This document shows, one piece after another, positions 8,521 through 16,043 of a stretch of 64,000 bases of DNA. Position 1 is the first letter of the stretch; the number at the start of each line of letters is the position of its first letter. Location: NCBI RefSeq assembly GCF_002412335.2, contig NZ_NXIB02000009.1, positions 1 to 64,000 on the forward strand, in the 5' to 3' direction. This DNA is from Tychonema bourrellyi FEM_GT703 (lineage in GTDB: Bacteria > Cyanobacteriota > Cyanobacteriia > Cyanobacteriales > Microcoleaceae). The position numbers were made by a program, and so were the translations under genes. The notes beneath the pieces were generated by a model. That model was not told where the DNA came from. It was given only the letters and a program-made list of their open reading frames with translations, and searched no databases.

Positions 8521-9879
8521 ATGGAACTAGATTTACAGAGATTTTATAAAGTTTGCAATCCCAGCTACACCCTCGCAGTAGCAAATCCAGAAGACAGACA
8601 ATACTACATTGAATTTTCTTCAGTCAGAGGTGGCAAAATTGTCGAACAATTGGATCGCACCATCAGCCGCCTCTCGCCTGATGAGCCTACTTGTCAATTG
8701 TTCACTGGCCATATCGGCTGCGGTAAATCTACAGAGTTGCTGAGGCTGCAATCTGAATTGGAGCATCAGGGATTTCACGTGGTCTACTTTGAGTCTAGCA
8801 AAGACTTAGATATGGCTGATGTCGATATCACTGATATTTTATTGAGTGTTGCCCGCCAGGTGAGCGAAAGCATTGAGAAGATGAAAATCAAGCTGCAACC
8901 GACTGGTTTTAAAGCTTTGCTGAAAGGGGTAGCAGATGTTTTTCAAACTCAAATTGACCTGCAAGCTGAAGCTTCTTTGCCGGGTGTTGGTGGCATAAAT
9001 GCCAGTACGGATGGAGAGTTTTCTTTGGCTTTGGGAATTGGTAAAATTACTGCGAAAGCTAAGGATTCTCCGAATTTGCGATCGGAGTTAAGGCAATATT
9101 TGGAGCCACGAACTAATGTAATTTTAGATGCTCTGAATAAGGAGTTGCTTGAACCGGCTACTAAAGAACTCAAACGTCTGGGAAAACAAGGTTTGGTGGT
9201 AATTATTGATAATCTCGATCGCATACATTTGTGCACGAAGCCTACAGGACGACTTCAGCCGGAATATCTGTTTGTAGATAGGGGTGAGCAGTTGGCAAGA
9301 CTCAATTGTCACGTAGTTTATACAATTCCTTTGGTCTTAATTTTTTCTAACGATTTGGGGCAGTTGACCAATCGATTTGGGGTAGATCCCAAGGTGTTAC
9401 CAATGGTGCCGGTGCGGAACCGCGATGGTTCTGAGTGCTTCCAGGGTGTAGAATTGCTGCGGCAAATGGTTTTGGCTCGTGCTTTCCCAACGGTGGAGCC
9501 GATCGCACGCTATGATTTGATTGGCAAAATTTTTGATAATCCCGAAACTCTCGATCGCCTTTGTCGAGTTAGCGGGGGACACGTCCGCAATTTGCTACAA
9601 CTGCTCTATAGTTGCCTCCAGAGAGAAGAACCGCCACTGTCTAGGGCAACTTTGGAAAAAGTGATCGTTCAGCGTCGTCATCATCTCACGTTAGCGATAG
9701 AGCCTGATGAATGGACATTACTAAACCAAGTATCGGCAACCAAAGCTGTGAGTGGAGAAACTAAATATCAAATTTTGTTGCGTAGTCTCTGGGTGTTTGA
9801 ATACCGTTATGGTGATGATTATTGGTTTGATATCAATCCAATTTTGGCAGATGCAAAAGAGTTGATAGTTGACAGTTGA
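8521..9879 (+). CDS. P-loop ATPase of a cyanobacterial family of unknown function
   Basis: Around 450 aa. A Walker A motif (GHIGCGKSTELL) is near residue 65 and a Walker B-like strand (GLVVIIDNLDRI) near 225, followed by arginine-containing sensor-like segments (RVSGGHVRNLLQLL) that resemble the Orc/STAND type of AAA ATPase. Relatives are frequent in filamentous cyanobacteria; no function is established. I prefer the ATG at 8521 (MELDLQRFYK); a TTG at 8506 would add five residues. The last codons (ELIVDS, stop) read into the adjacent heptad repeat array, so the stop codon itself is repeat sequence and the native C-terminus may have been altered. Confidence 0.75.
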   Translation: MELDLQRFYKVCNPSYTLAVANPEDRQYYIEFSSVRGGKIVEQLDRTISRLSPDEPTCQLFTGHIGCGKSTELLRLQSELEHQGFHVVYFESSKDLDMADVDITDILLSVARQVSESIEKMKIKLQPTGFKALLKGVADVFQTQIDLQAEASLPGVGGINASTDGEFSLALGIGKITAKAKDSPNLRSELRQYLEPRTNVILDALNKELLEPATKELKRLGKQGLVVIIDNLDRIHLCTKPTGRLQPEYLFVDRGEQLARLNCHVVYTIPLVLIFSNDLGQLTNRFGVDPKVLPMVPVRNRDGSECFQGVELLRQMVLARAFPTVEPIARYDLIGKIFDNPETLDRLCRVSGGHVRNLLQLLYSCLQREEPPLSRATLEKVIVQRRHHLTLAIEPDEWTLLNQVSATKAVSGETKYQILLRSLWVFEYRYGDDYWFDINPILADAKELIVDS

Positions 9880-10042
9880 CGGTTGACAGTTGACAGTTGA
9901 CAGTTGACGGTTGACAGTTGACGGTTGACAGTTGACAGTTGACAGTTGACGGTTGACAGTCAACAGCTAACAGTCAACAGTCAACAGCTAACAGCTAACA
10001 GTCAACAGCTAACAGCTAACAGTCAACAGTCAACAGTCAACT
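9868..10042. repeat. Heptanucleotide repeat array (AGTTGAC / AGTCAAC)
   Basis: About 24 consecutive 7-base units, first AGTTGAC/GGTTGAC on the left, then units in the opposite sense (AGTCAAC, AGCTAAC) on the right, so the array is a large imperfect inverted repeat. It fills the whole gap between the ATPase stop codon and aroE and leaves only seven bases before the aroE ATG. Smaller arrays of the same heptad lie at 24689, 25820 and 53358. Confidence 0.9.
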
Positions 10043-10049
10043 AATAAAA

Positions 10050-11063
10050 ATGATTAAAGGCACTACGAAACTATTGGGAGTAATTGGCGATCCGATCGCA
10101 CATTCTCTGTCACCAGCGATGCACAATGCGGCTATTTCCCATTTGGGAGTCGATTTTGTTTACCTAGCGTTTCCGGTAAAACCAGAGGATTTAAAAGTTG
10201 CTCTTTTGGGCTTTGGGGCGATCGGCATTCAGGGATTTAGCATCACGATTCCCCACAAACAAGCCATCTTACCACTGTTGTCGGAGGTTTCTCCTATTGC
10301 TCGTGCGATCGGCGCAGTCAATACCGTATACCTAACTGACAAAGGTTGGTGTGGCACAAATACTGACGTTGAAGGCTTTCTCGCGCCGTTGCAGACCCCC
10401 CCAACCCCCCCTTACCAAGGGGGGGCTAAAGACGTGAAATTTGCCTTAGAAAGTGGCAATATGACTGCCCAATCTTGTCCCCCCCTTTACCAAGGGGCAG
10501 CCCCCCAATCTTGTCCCCCCCCTTACCAAGGGGGGGCTAGGGGGGGTTCCGATTGGAGTCAAAAAGTAGCAGTAATTTTGGGAAATGGCGGCGCGGCGAG
10601 AGCGGTTGTGGCGGGATGCGCTCAATTGGGATGTGCGGAGATTCACGTTGTGGGGCGCAACGAGCAAAACTTAGCAGAATTTCAGCAGAGTTGGGTCAAT
10701 TCTCCCATGCCTGTCAAATCTTTGCGAGTGCATACTTGGGATAATTTGTCAAGCTTAATTTCCCATGCAGATTTGCTAGTCAACACCACGCCTGTCGGGA
10801 TGTATCCGCAGGGGGAAATATCGCCGATTTCTGCAAGTGCGATCGATCGAATTTCAGTAGGTGCGATCGCCTATGATTTAATTTACAACCCAAATCCTAC
10901 TCAATTTCTCAAAGATGCCCAGCTTCGGGGAGCGCAAACCATTGACGGACTAGAAATGTTAGTTCAACAAGGAGCCGCCGCCTTAAAAATTTGGCTTAAC
11001 ACAGATTCAGTCCCAGTCGATGTCATGCGCCACGCCCTACGAAAGCATTTAGGCTTAGGCTAA
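10050..11063 (+). CDS. aroE: Shikimate dehydrogenase with in-frame repeat insertion
   Basis: Reduces 3-dehydroshikimate to shikimate with NADPH in aromatic amino acid synthesis. The N-terminal catalytic domain shows GDPIAHSLSPAMHNAA and the ITIPHK motif with its catalytic Lys; GTNTDVEGF follows. The NADP domain has ILGNGGAARAVV, and the end has NTTPVGMYP and DGLEMLVQQGA. Normal length is about 285 aa, but this one is 337. Residues 115-167 (PPYQGG-type text) are translated from G/C-rich palindromic repeats at 10392-10550, sitting exactly in the linker between the two domains. All catalytic motifs are intact and the frame is kept, so the enzyme is probably active. No ribosome-binding site is visible, because the upstream region is a heptad repeat. 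Confidence 0.95.
   Translation: MIKGTTKLLGVIGDPIAHSLSPAMHNAAISHLGVDFVYLAFPVKPEDLKVALLGFGAIGIQGFSITIPHKQAILPLLSEVSPIARAIGAVNTVYLTDKGWCGTNTDVEGFLAPLQTPPTPPYQGGAKDVKFALESGNMTAQSCPPLYQGAAPQSCPPPYQGGARGGSDWSQKVAVILGNGGAARAVVAGCAQLGCAEIHVVGRNEQNLAEFQQSWVNSPMPVKSLRVHTWDNLSSLISHADLLVNTTPVGMYPQGEISPISASAIDRISVGAIAYDLIYNPNPTQFLKDAQLRGAQTIDGLEMLVQQGAAALKIWLNTDSVPVDVMRHALRKHLGLG
10392..10550. repeat. Palindromic CCCCCTTACCAAGGGGG repeats inserted in aroE
   Basis: Three copies of a C-run/TTACCAA/G-run palindrome (near 10409, 10481 and 10516), each read in frame as PPYQGG or PPLYQGA. The same core type occurs outside genes in this window (for example ACTAAGGGGAGGG near 42039). It is absent from the normal aroE reading frame. 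Confidence 0.85.
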
Positions 11064-11099
11064 AGAGCAATTTGCAACTAATTCGCGCTAAGCTGATGA

Positions 11100-11234
11100 T
11101 TAAAACTTACATCTTGCACCATTTTCAAGAACAGGCAAGATGCCTGTTCCACAAAAATTAAATTTTCTTGTGGGGTGGGCATCTTGCCCGCCCATAACAG
11201 GGTTATTGAAAATGGTGCAATATCTCAGTTAAAA
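11100..11234. mobile_element. MITE-like element family B, copy 2
   Basis: About 135 bp with terminal inverted repeats close to 30 bases: TTAAAACTTACATCTTGCAC at the left and GTGCAATATCTCAGTTAAAA at the right, both continuing inward with CATTTTCAA/TTGAAAATG. The interior has two palindromes, ACAGGCAAGATGCCTGT and GGGCATCTTGCCC. No coding capacity. Confidence 0.85.
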
Positions 11235-11253
11235 TATAGTTGCGCTGTAACCT

Positions 11254-11685
11254 ATGAAATTTCGAGCCATCAGCCTTTTTTTCACAACTTGCCTAATCGG
11301 AATTTTTAGTTTAGCATTCACTCCCCCTGCTTGGGCCATAACACAAATTAAACTCTCCGATCTTTCATATCATGAATGTCCAGCAGAAATGGCAGAAGGA
11401 ACAGTCACCAGCGGCAGTTCGATGGAAGCTACTTGCTTTCTGATTACTGGAAAAGCTAAAAATAGCACTAACAAACCCGTTGTCAATGCCGATATTTTCG
11501 GCCGCATTTATGATGCTGAAGATAATCCGGTGATGCAGAATCGTACTCGTCTAGGTTCGATAGAAGAAGTTCCTCCCGGAGTGAGCGATTTTCAGATTAG
11601 AATCTCCGTTGCCTCCAATCAACCAACACCTTTGAAGCTCAAGCAATTTAAAGCTACAGGTTTTACAGGCGTCGTTCGTCGCTAA
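11254..11685 (+). CDS. Secreted protein of unknown function
   Basis: 143 aa with a clear signal peptide: positively charged start MKFR, hydrophobic stretch LFFTTCLIGIFSLAF and cleavage site PAWA-IT near residue 28. The mature part is short and beta-rich, with two Cys (HECPAEMAEG and EATCFLITG) that could form a disulfide, then phrases of an FxxxLDV/immunoglobulin-like kind (NKPVVNADIFGRIYD, EVPPGVSDFQIRI). The pattern resembles proteins that describe modification of a neighbouring chain (for example FxLYD domains), but I do not assign a function. It starts 20 bases after a MITE-like element that probably contains or displaces its promoter. Confidence 0.75.
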   Translation: MKFRAISLFFTTCLIGIFSLAFTPPAWAITQIKLSDLSYHECPAEMAEGTVTSGSSMEATCFLITGKAKNSTNKPVVNADIFGRIYDAEDNPVMQNRTRLGSIEEVPPGVSDFQIRISVASNQPTPLKLKQFKATGFTGVVRR

Positions 11686-11777
11686 TCTCAAGTTTGGTAT
11701 AGAGCGTTAGAAACAAATCTGGTCATTGAGCGAAGTCGAAATGCACTCAATGACCTAAGCCCCTTGGCGGTTTCTAT

Positions 11778-12065
11778 CTAAAATGCTGTTTGCAAGTTGT
11801 TTAAAAGATTAATCAAGAATTCCGAGCCGAACTGGAGGACAAAAAACGCAATCAGGGGAGAAAAGTCAATCCCTCCCAGGGGGGGGATAATTGAGCGGAA
11901 TAGATTGAGGTAAGGGTCTGTTAACTGACTCAAAATCGAAAACGGAGCACTTGACCAATCGATATTAGGAAACCAGGTTAATAACACTCTAAAAATCATC
12001 AGATATAGGTAGATTTGTAGAAATGAAGACAGCGTGGTTGCCAAAAGGCCTATTGAATAAGTCAT
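11778..12065 (-). CDS. YggT family membrane protein
   Basis: 95 aa with two hydrophobic helices. The family hallmark is visible: LYLMIFRVLLTWFPNIDW after the first helix, then LTDPYLNLFRSIIPPLGGIDFSPLIAF. In cyanobacteria and plastids YggT/YlmG proteins act in membrane organisation, nucleoid or thylakoid structure, or c-type cytochrome maturation (CCB3); which applies here cannot be told. Single gene, start as given. After its stop comes a 90-base gap to the upstream secreted-protein gene on the other strand. Confidence 0.9.
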   Translation of the reverse strand: MTYSIGLLATTLSSFLQIYLYLMIFRVLLTWFPNIDWSSAPFSILSQLTDPYLNLFRSIIPPLGGIDFSPLIAFFVLQFGSEFLINLLNNLQTAF

Positions 12066-12222
12066 AAATTTTGCTTGATGTTTGAGTACAGTTTAGAAAT
12101 GCTTTACCTTTGAGTTTAGCATATTTTGGAAAGTCAATCGATTTTAGATTTTGGATTTTGGATTTTCGATTGAAAAATTGACCCTACGGATAAATCCGGG
12201 AGGCCCGATCCCAATTAATCGG

Positions 12223-12454
12223 GGTAGGGACGCGGCACTGCCCATTGGTGTCAACTTAAGGCTAAAAACCTTGATAAATCTCGCTTTTACCTGAGTATAG
12301 ATCCCCCTAAATCCCCCTTAAGAAGGGGGACTTTGAGAAAGTTCTTGTCCCCCCCTTCTTAAGGGGGGTTAGGGGGGATCTAGGCCTAATCGTCAAACAG
12401 CAGTCTCTGACTACATTTGACCTTAAGTTGACACCTATGGGCACTCGCCGTGTC
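12223..12454. mobile_element. MITE-like element family A, copy 2 (complete)
   Basis: About 230 bp. Left end TAGGGACGCGGCACTGCCCA, then TTGGTGTCAACTTAAG; right end CTTAAGTTGACACCTATGGG, then CACTCGCCGTGTCC. The ends form an imperfect inverted repeat of about 35 bases. Inside are two palindromes in succession (CCCCCTTAAGAAGGGGG and CCCCCCTTCTTAAGGGGGG). The remaining bases of the 12066-12474 gap hold TTTTGGATTT-type repeats. No gene is seen. Confidence 0.85.
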
Positions 12455-12474
12455 CTCGGTATGACTGAAATTGA

Positions 12475-12798
12475 TCAGGAGTCTTCCGCTAAAGAACTTT
12501 GGCTGCTGTGTACCTGTGCGTTGCCATTCACGTCGCCGAGTTGCAACCGCACGTCATCTATGGCCTGATTTAGCTGGGCAATTTTATCTTCTAAACTCAG
12601 CCTTGCTACTTCAATGCGTTCATCTTCGAGTTGGCTGCCTTTCCCTTTGCTTTGCTTGATGGGCTTTGCCTCTGATGGGTCTGCCAGGAATGCCTCAGCA
12701 GCGCGCCGCGACAGCACCACGCCCAAAACTGCACCGACTAAGCCACCAACTGCGGCACCAGCCAGAAATCCGCCTGTAAAACCCTCTCGATTGCTCAT
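12475..12798 (-). CDS. Small YtxH-like membrane/coiled-coil protein
   Basis: 107 aa. Residues 7-30 are a glycine/alanine-rich hydrophobic helix (GFLAGAAVGGLVGAVLGVVL) of the glycine-zipper type found in YtxH-like proteins. Then come a basic SRRAAEAF stretch, a charged linker and a short coiled coil (LEDKIAQLNQAIDDVRLQL). Its likely place is the cytoplasmic or thylakoid membrane with the coil in the cytosol. Function unknown. The C-terminal end of the gene abuts a family A repeat element. Confidence 0.75.
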   Translation of the reverse strand: MSNREGFTGGFLAGAAVGGLVGAVLGVVLSRRAAEAFLADPSEAKPIKQSKGKGSQLEDERIEVARLSLEDKIAQLNQAIDDVRLQLGDVNGNAQVHSSQSSLAEDS

Positions 12799-12860
12799 TG
12801 CTCAACTCAACTGCGTGATATTTCTGTGATTTTTTGATGATTTCTGAGAAATTATAAAAA

Positions 12861-13238
12861 TTACCCAGAAATCATGTTTTGATTAAAAACAGTTCCGACT
12901 TCTTGCTGGAAGCGGATCATCTCTAAAGATCGATCGCCATAAAGGTCTTCTATGTGCTCTAAGCAGCAGTCGATCGCAAAATCGTTCAATTGGGCAGGCT
13001 CAATGCCGTACATATCCTGAAATACCTCTGAGTCTACACGACAAAAGCGCGGGCGATGAGCATAAATCCCGCATTCTCGCTTTTTTTTGTCAAAGTTGAT
13101 ACACCAACCGTCATCTCCTACTAAGCTCAAGTAGACCGCTAATTCTTCTTCTGATAAATACTCGTCTAAGTCGGGACGCTCTGTTGGGTCGAGGTAACAA
13201 CAAGCACCGCACTGTTTTACGCAAAGCCAGGTAGCCAT
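12861..13238 (-). CDS. YkgJ family cysteine cluster protein
   Basis: The 125 aa protein shows the YkgJ cysteine pattern: CVKQCGACCYL at the N-terminus, WCINFD in the middle, CGIYAHRPRFCR and a final DCC. Proteins of this family are thought to bind a metal, either zinc or an iron-sulfur cluster, through these Cys residues. Their biochemical role is not established. The gene stands alone between a small membrane protein and the divergently transcribed SLH gene. Confidence 0.9.
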   Translation of the reverse strand: MATWLCVKQCGACCYLDPTERPDLDEYLSEEELAVYLSLVGDDGWCINFDKKKRECGIYAHRPRFCRVDSEVFQDMYGIEPAQLNDFAIDCCLEHIEDLYGDRSLEMIRFQQEVGTVFNQNMISG

Positions 13239-13336
13239 AATTCGATTTGAGATTTTAGATTTTTAGAATTTAGATTTTAGATATTGGTTAATCGTAGTTT
13301 ACCATAACTTAGACAAAGACTATTATATAGGTGATA

Positions 13337-14347
13337 ATGATGTCTTCTTCACAACCTCCGTCCAGGGAAAAAAGACCTCTAGGATTTGATGAATTGATTG
13401 CGATCGTAGTAGCCTTTGGTACTATGGGCTCAATTTTCTTTTGGGTAACAGGTAAAAACCCAAGTCAATTCAGTGCTACAAATTGGCAATTTCCAGCGGT
13501 TTTTTCTCAACCTGCTGCTGTGCCCGATAGTTCAAAAACATTAACGCCCCCGCCGTCGAGTTCGGATGTGTTCAAGCCCTCAGCGACCGTAATTCCTGCC
13601 CCATCTCCCCTTGCTCCTGGGTCGCCTTTACCGGAAGTTGTTGTGCCAATTCCTGTGATTGTTCCCCCGGTTAGCGCTGTCCCAGAACAACCAATTGGGC
13701 GATCGACTCCAGCCCCACCAACTACCAAATCTCAACCAGCTAAAGGAAAAATTGCTCCCGTCAAATTTTCCGATGTTCCAGACAAGTATTGGGCACGTCC
13801 ATTTATTGTAGCTTTAGTCGATCGCAAAATCTTTGCTGATTTCACCGACAACAAATTTCGTCCCGACGAACCAATCACACGAGCCGAACTAGCCCGTTTA
13901 ATTAAACGAATGTCTGACCAAGAACCGCGCCGAAAGTCCCTTGATTTTAAAGACATAAAATCCAGTAATTCTGCCGCTTCTTCCATCGACTACAGCGTCA
14001 AAACAGGATACTTAAAAGGATATCCAAACAATGAGTTCCGTCCTGACAAACCAGTTCCCCGTGTTGAAGTAATCGCAGCTCTGGCTAGCGGGTTGAATCT
14101 AAAACCATCAAAAGAAACAACCAAAACTTTACAAGTTTATACAGACAGAAAAAAACTCCCGAAATGGGCAGTGAACAAAGTAGCATCAGCAACGGAAGCG
14201 GGGATTGTCGTCAACTACCCAAAGCGCCAACTGTTGCAGCCAAATCGAACAGCAACTCGCGCTGAAGTAGCAGCAATGCTTTACCAAGCTATGGCAAAAC
14301 AAGGAAAAGTACCAGCTAAATCTTCTCAATATATTGTGCGGCTTTAA
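13337..14347 (+). CDS. SLH domain-containing membrane-anchored protein
   Basis: About 336 aa. A single hydrophobic segment near residues 18-35 (ELIAIVVAFGTMGSIFFWV) is likely a membrane anchor or uncleaved signal. A proline-rich linker of about 100 residues follows, then three S-layer homology repeats: KFSDVPDKYWARPFIVAL..FRPDEPITRAEL, then SIDYSVKTGYLKGYPNNEFRPDKPVPRVE, then the last with WAVNKVASATEAGIV and ATRAEVAAML. SLH repeats bind secondary cell-wall polymers or, in cyanobacteria, link the outer membrane to peptidoglycan. The ATG at 13337 or 13340 is preceded by TATAGGTGAT; a GTG at 13331 is less likely. Confidence 0.88.
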   Translation: MMSSSQPPSREKRPLGFDELIAIVVAFGTMGSIFFWVTGKNPSQFSATNWQFPAVFSQPAAVPDSSKTLTPPPSSSDVFKPSATVIPAPSPLAPGSPLPEVVVPIPVIVPPVSAVPEQPIGRSTPAPPTTKSQPAKGKIAPVKFSDVPDKYWARPFIVALVDRKIFADFTDNKFRPDEPITRAELARLIKRMSDQEPRRKSLDFKDIKSSNSAASSIDYSVKTGYLKGYPNNEFRPDKPVPRVEVIAALASGLNLKPSKETTKTLQVYTDRKKLPKWAVNKVASATEAGIVVNYPKRQLLQPNRTATRAEVAAMLYQAMAKQGKVPAKSSQYIVRL

Positions 14348-14410
14348 AACGTAGTTGTCATTCTGAGTGTAGCGAAGAATCTGGGACGTTCAAAGGTGCT
14401 AAAATAAAAT

Positions 14411-14582
14411 TTGTGGGGCGGGCTAGAAGCCCGCCCCACAATCAAATATATTTTTTATTGTTCGTAGTAAGGACTTATGCAGTTAACTGTCATGCTCAGG
14501 ATGAAATAATTTCGTTGAAGTGCATAAATCTTATTGCCGCGACTGCGCTAAAATATATTATGCCGCGACTGCGCTAAAATAA
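14411..14582. repeat. Hairpin and 26-bp tandem repeat after the SLH gene
   Basis: 14411-14442 is a strong hairpin (TGTGGGGCGGGCTAGAAGCC paired with CCCGCCCCACA), a plausible terminator for the SLH gene. 14535-14582 holds two head-to-tail copies of TGCCGCGACTGCGCTAAAAT plus ATATTA. No gene is seen between 14348 and 14886. Confidence 0.7.
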
Positions 14583-14599
14583 GTAGCTGTCCAGTTTAC

Positions 14600-14868
14600 T
14601 GAGACTGTTGGCGAATGTCTGAGGGGTCTCACTCCTCACTTCTGAATCCAGCGCCCGCGCAAGTTTCTCGCATAGATTTTGTAGGTTGGGTAGAGCGTCA
14701 GCGAAACCCAACACATTATTTTAAAAGAGTTGGGTTTCGCTCTCGCGTTAACCCAACCTACAAAATCTACCCTTCGACGGAGTTTATCCTGAGCGTAGTC
14801 GAAGGGCTCAGGACACCGCATTTCACCTGTGAGGGGTGACACCCTCTGTGAATTCACCAACAGTCTCT
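14600..14868. mobile_element. Foldback (nested inverted-repeat) element
   Basis: Outer arms of about 40 bases: GAGACTGTTGGCGAATGTCT at 14601 matches the complement of GTGAATTCACCAACAGTCTC ending at 14868, with both arms containing GAGGGGT. Inside is a second inverted repeat (GATTTTGTAGGTTGGGTAGA near 14675 with AACCCAACCTACAAAATC near 14751) and a third hairpin CTTCGACGGAG..CGTAGTCGAAG. It carries no real gene. It sits 18 bases upstream of the broken reading frame at 14887. Confidence 0.75.
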
Positions 14869-14886
14869 TCCCTGCATAAGGTACGT

Positions 14887-15417
14887 ATGCCAACGGGAGA
14901 GTTACGCGGATTAATTTACAAATCTGGTGATGAAATTTACACCAAGCCTTATGAGGAATTGGTGGCAGAAATTGTAGGTTAAGAAGATCGAGAGTTACTA
15001 CGTGATTTTATTCTGACCATTGGCATAGTCAGCAATCATGGGAACTGGTTTACCTCAGAAAATCACAATAAAGAACTCAAGGTTCTGGCACAATCTTATG
15101 ATTGGTTAATTTTTCTTACAGATGAAGGTTTAGCCGAGTTTATAACTGAATTATTGCTTGAACCAACGCCTTTACTTGCACCGGCAAAAAATGCGTTTAT
15201 GGCAAGTTACACAGCAGATAAGAAAAAAAACTCATTTACAAAAGTTCAAATGAATTATGAAGCCGATCAAGTTCTACAATTATATTTCAAAGAAAACACA
15301 AATCGCATAGAAAAATGGTTTAATATCATTTCTCCGGGTAATGATTCAATGCAGAAACTCCATTCCCAAATAGCTCAATTGCGCGACAAAAACTGGCAGA
15401 TTATACATTCTCTATGA
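14887..15417 (+). pseudogene. Broken gene upstream of the adenine methyltransferase
   Basis: A single reading frame runs from an ATG at 14887 (MPTGELRGLIYKSG) to the TGA at 15415-15417, interrupted by one TAA at 14980-14982. Without it the product would be about 176 aa, ending DKNWQIIHSL. The last bases overlap the methyltransferase ATG (ATGA), as in a coupled operon. I do not recognise the family. Its position, just before and coupled to a DNA adenine methyltransferase, would suit a restriction enzyme or a phage-type protein. A foldback element immediately upstream may have removed its original 5' end. The reading could also be rescued by a non-AUG start after the stop. Confidence 0.6.
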
Positions 15418-15992
15418 CAGCAGGAAGACAGGTAATTAGTGACAAGAAAGATTGGGGTACTCCCCAGAAGTATGTTGACGCTGTAAAAGAAGTTTTCGGT
15501 GGCGTTATTCATTTAGATCCATGCTCCAGTCCTTTTTCCATAGTTGGCGCAGTTGTAGAGTGTAGACTTCCAGAATATGATGGTCTATCAGAGTTTTGGA
15601 CTTTTCCCACAATATACGTTAATCCTCCCTATGGTAATGATGTAAAACGAGGCACAAAAATTACAGATTGGTTTCGTAAATGTGAAGAAGCAAATAGAGT
15701 TTTTCAATCTGAAGTAATAGCGCTTGTACCAGTTGCTACTAACACAGGACATTGGAAAAAATATGTCTATGGTAAAGCCACAGCGATTTGTTTTCTCTAC
15801 GATACGCGATTGAGATTTTTGGTAGATGGAAAAGATGAAGGTAAGGGTGCTCCTATGTCCTGTGCAATGATTTATTGGGGTAAAAACTTCCCGTCCTTCT
15901 TTGATGTGTTCATTAAATATGGTGCAGTAGTAAATATCGAAAATTTACGGGATGTAAAAATAGGCTGTATCAATAAATGCGATCGCTGTTAG
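15414..15992 (+). CDS. Phage-type DNA N6-adenine methyltransferase (Dam family)
   Basis: 192 aa, the usual size of the phage Dam-type N6-adenine methyltransferases (PF05869-like). The family pattern is visible: DWGTPQKYVDAVKEVFG at the N-terminus, LDPCSSP near residue 34 (substrate/SAM region), and the catalytic NPPYG at 70-74. ALVPVATNTGHWKKYV, FLYDTRLRFLVDG and GAPMSCAMIYWG follow. It transfers a methyl group from S-adenosylmethionine to adenine in DNA. The ATG overlaps the stop of the preceding broken gene by four bases (ATGA). AT-rich sequence and family point to a phage or mobile origin. An intact restriction partner is not present. Confidence 0.88.
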   Translation: MTAGRQVISDKKDWGTPQKYVDAVKEVFGGVIHLDPCSSPFSIVGAVVECRLPEYDGLSEFWTFPTIYVNPPYGNDVKRGTKITDWFRKCEEANRVFQSEVIALVPVATNTGHWKKYVYGKATAICFLYDTRLRFLVDGKDEGKGAPMSCAMIYWGKNFPSFFDVFIKYGAVVNIENLRDVKIGCINKCDRC

Positions 15993-16026
15993 AGTCCCGA
16001 CTTCTTAAAGAAGTCGGGTATCTAAC
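15988..16026. repeat. Short palindrome, CGACTTCTTAAAGAAGTCG type
   Basis: GTTAGAGTCCCGACTTCTT pairs with AAGAAGTCGGGTATCTAAC, 39 bases in all. It overlaps the end of the methyltransferase gene and may serve as its terminator. Members of the same family lie at 8370 and 42684. Confidence 0.7.
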
Positions 16027-16043
16027 AGCAGGAAGCAGCTATA

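Noticed and set aside
9721-9963. Minus-strand frame with repeated STVNRQL
   Set aside because: Heptad repeat translation overlapping the ATPase gene.
14615-14839. Frames inside the foldback element on both strands
   Set aside because: No family resemblance; they are products of inverted repeats.
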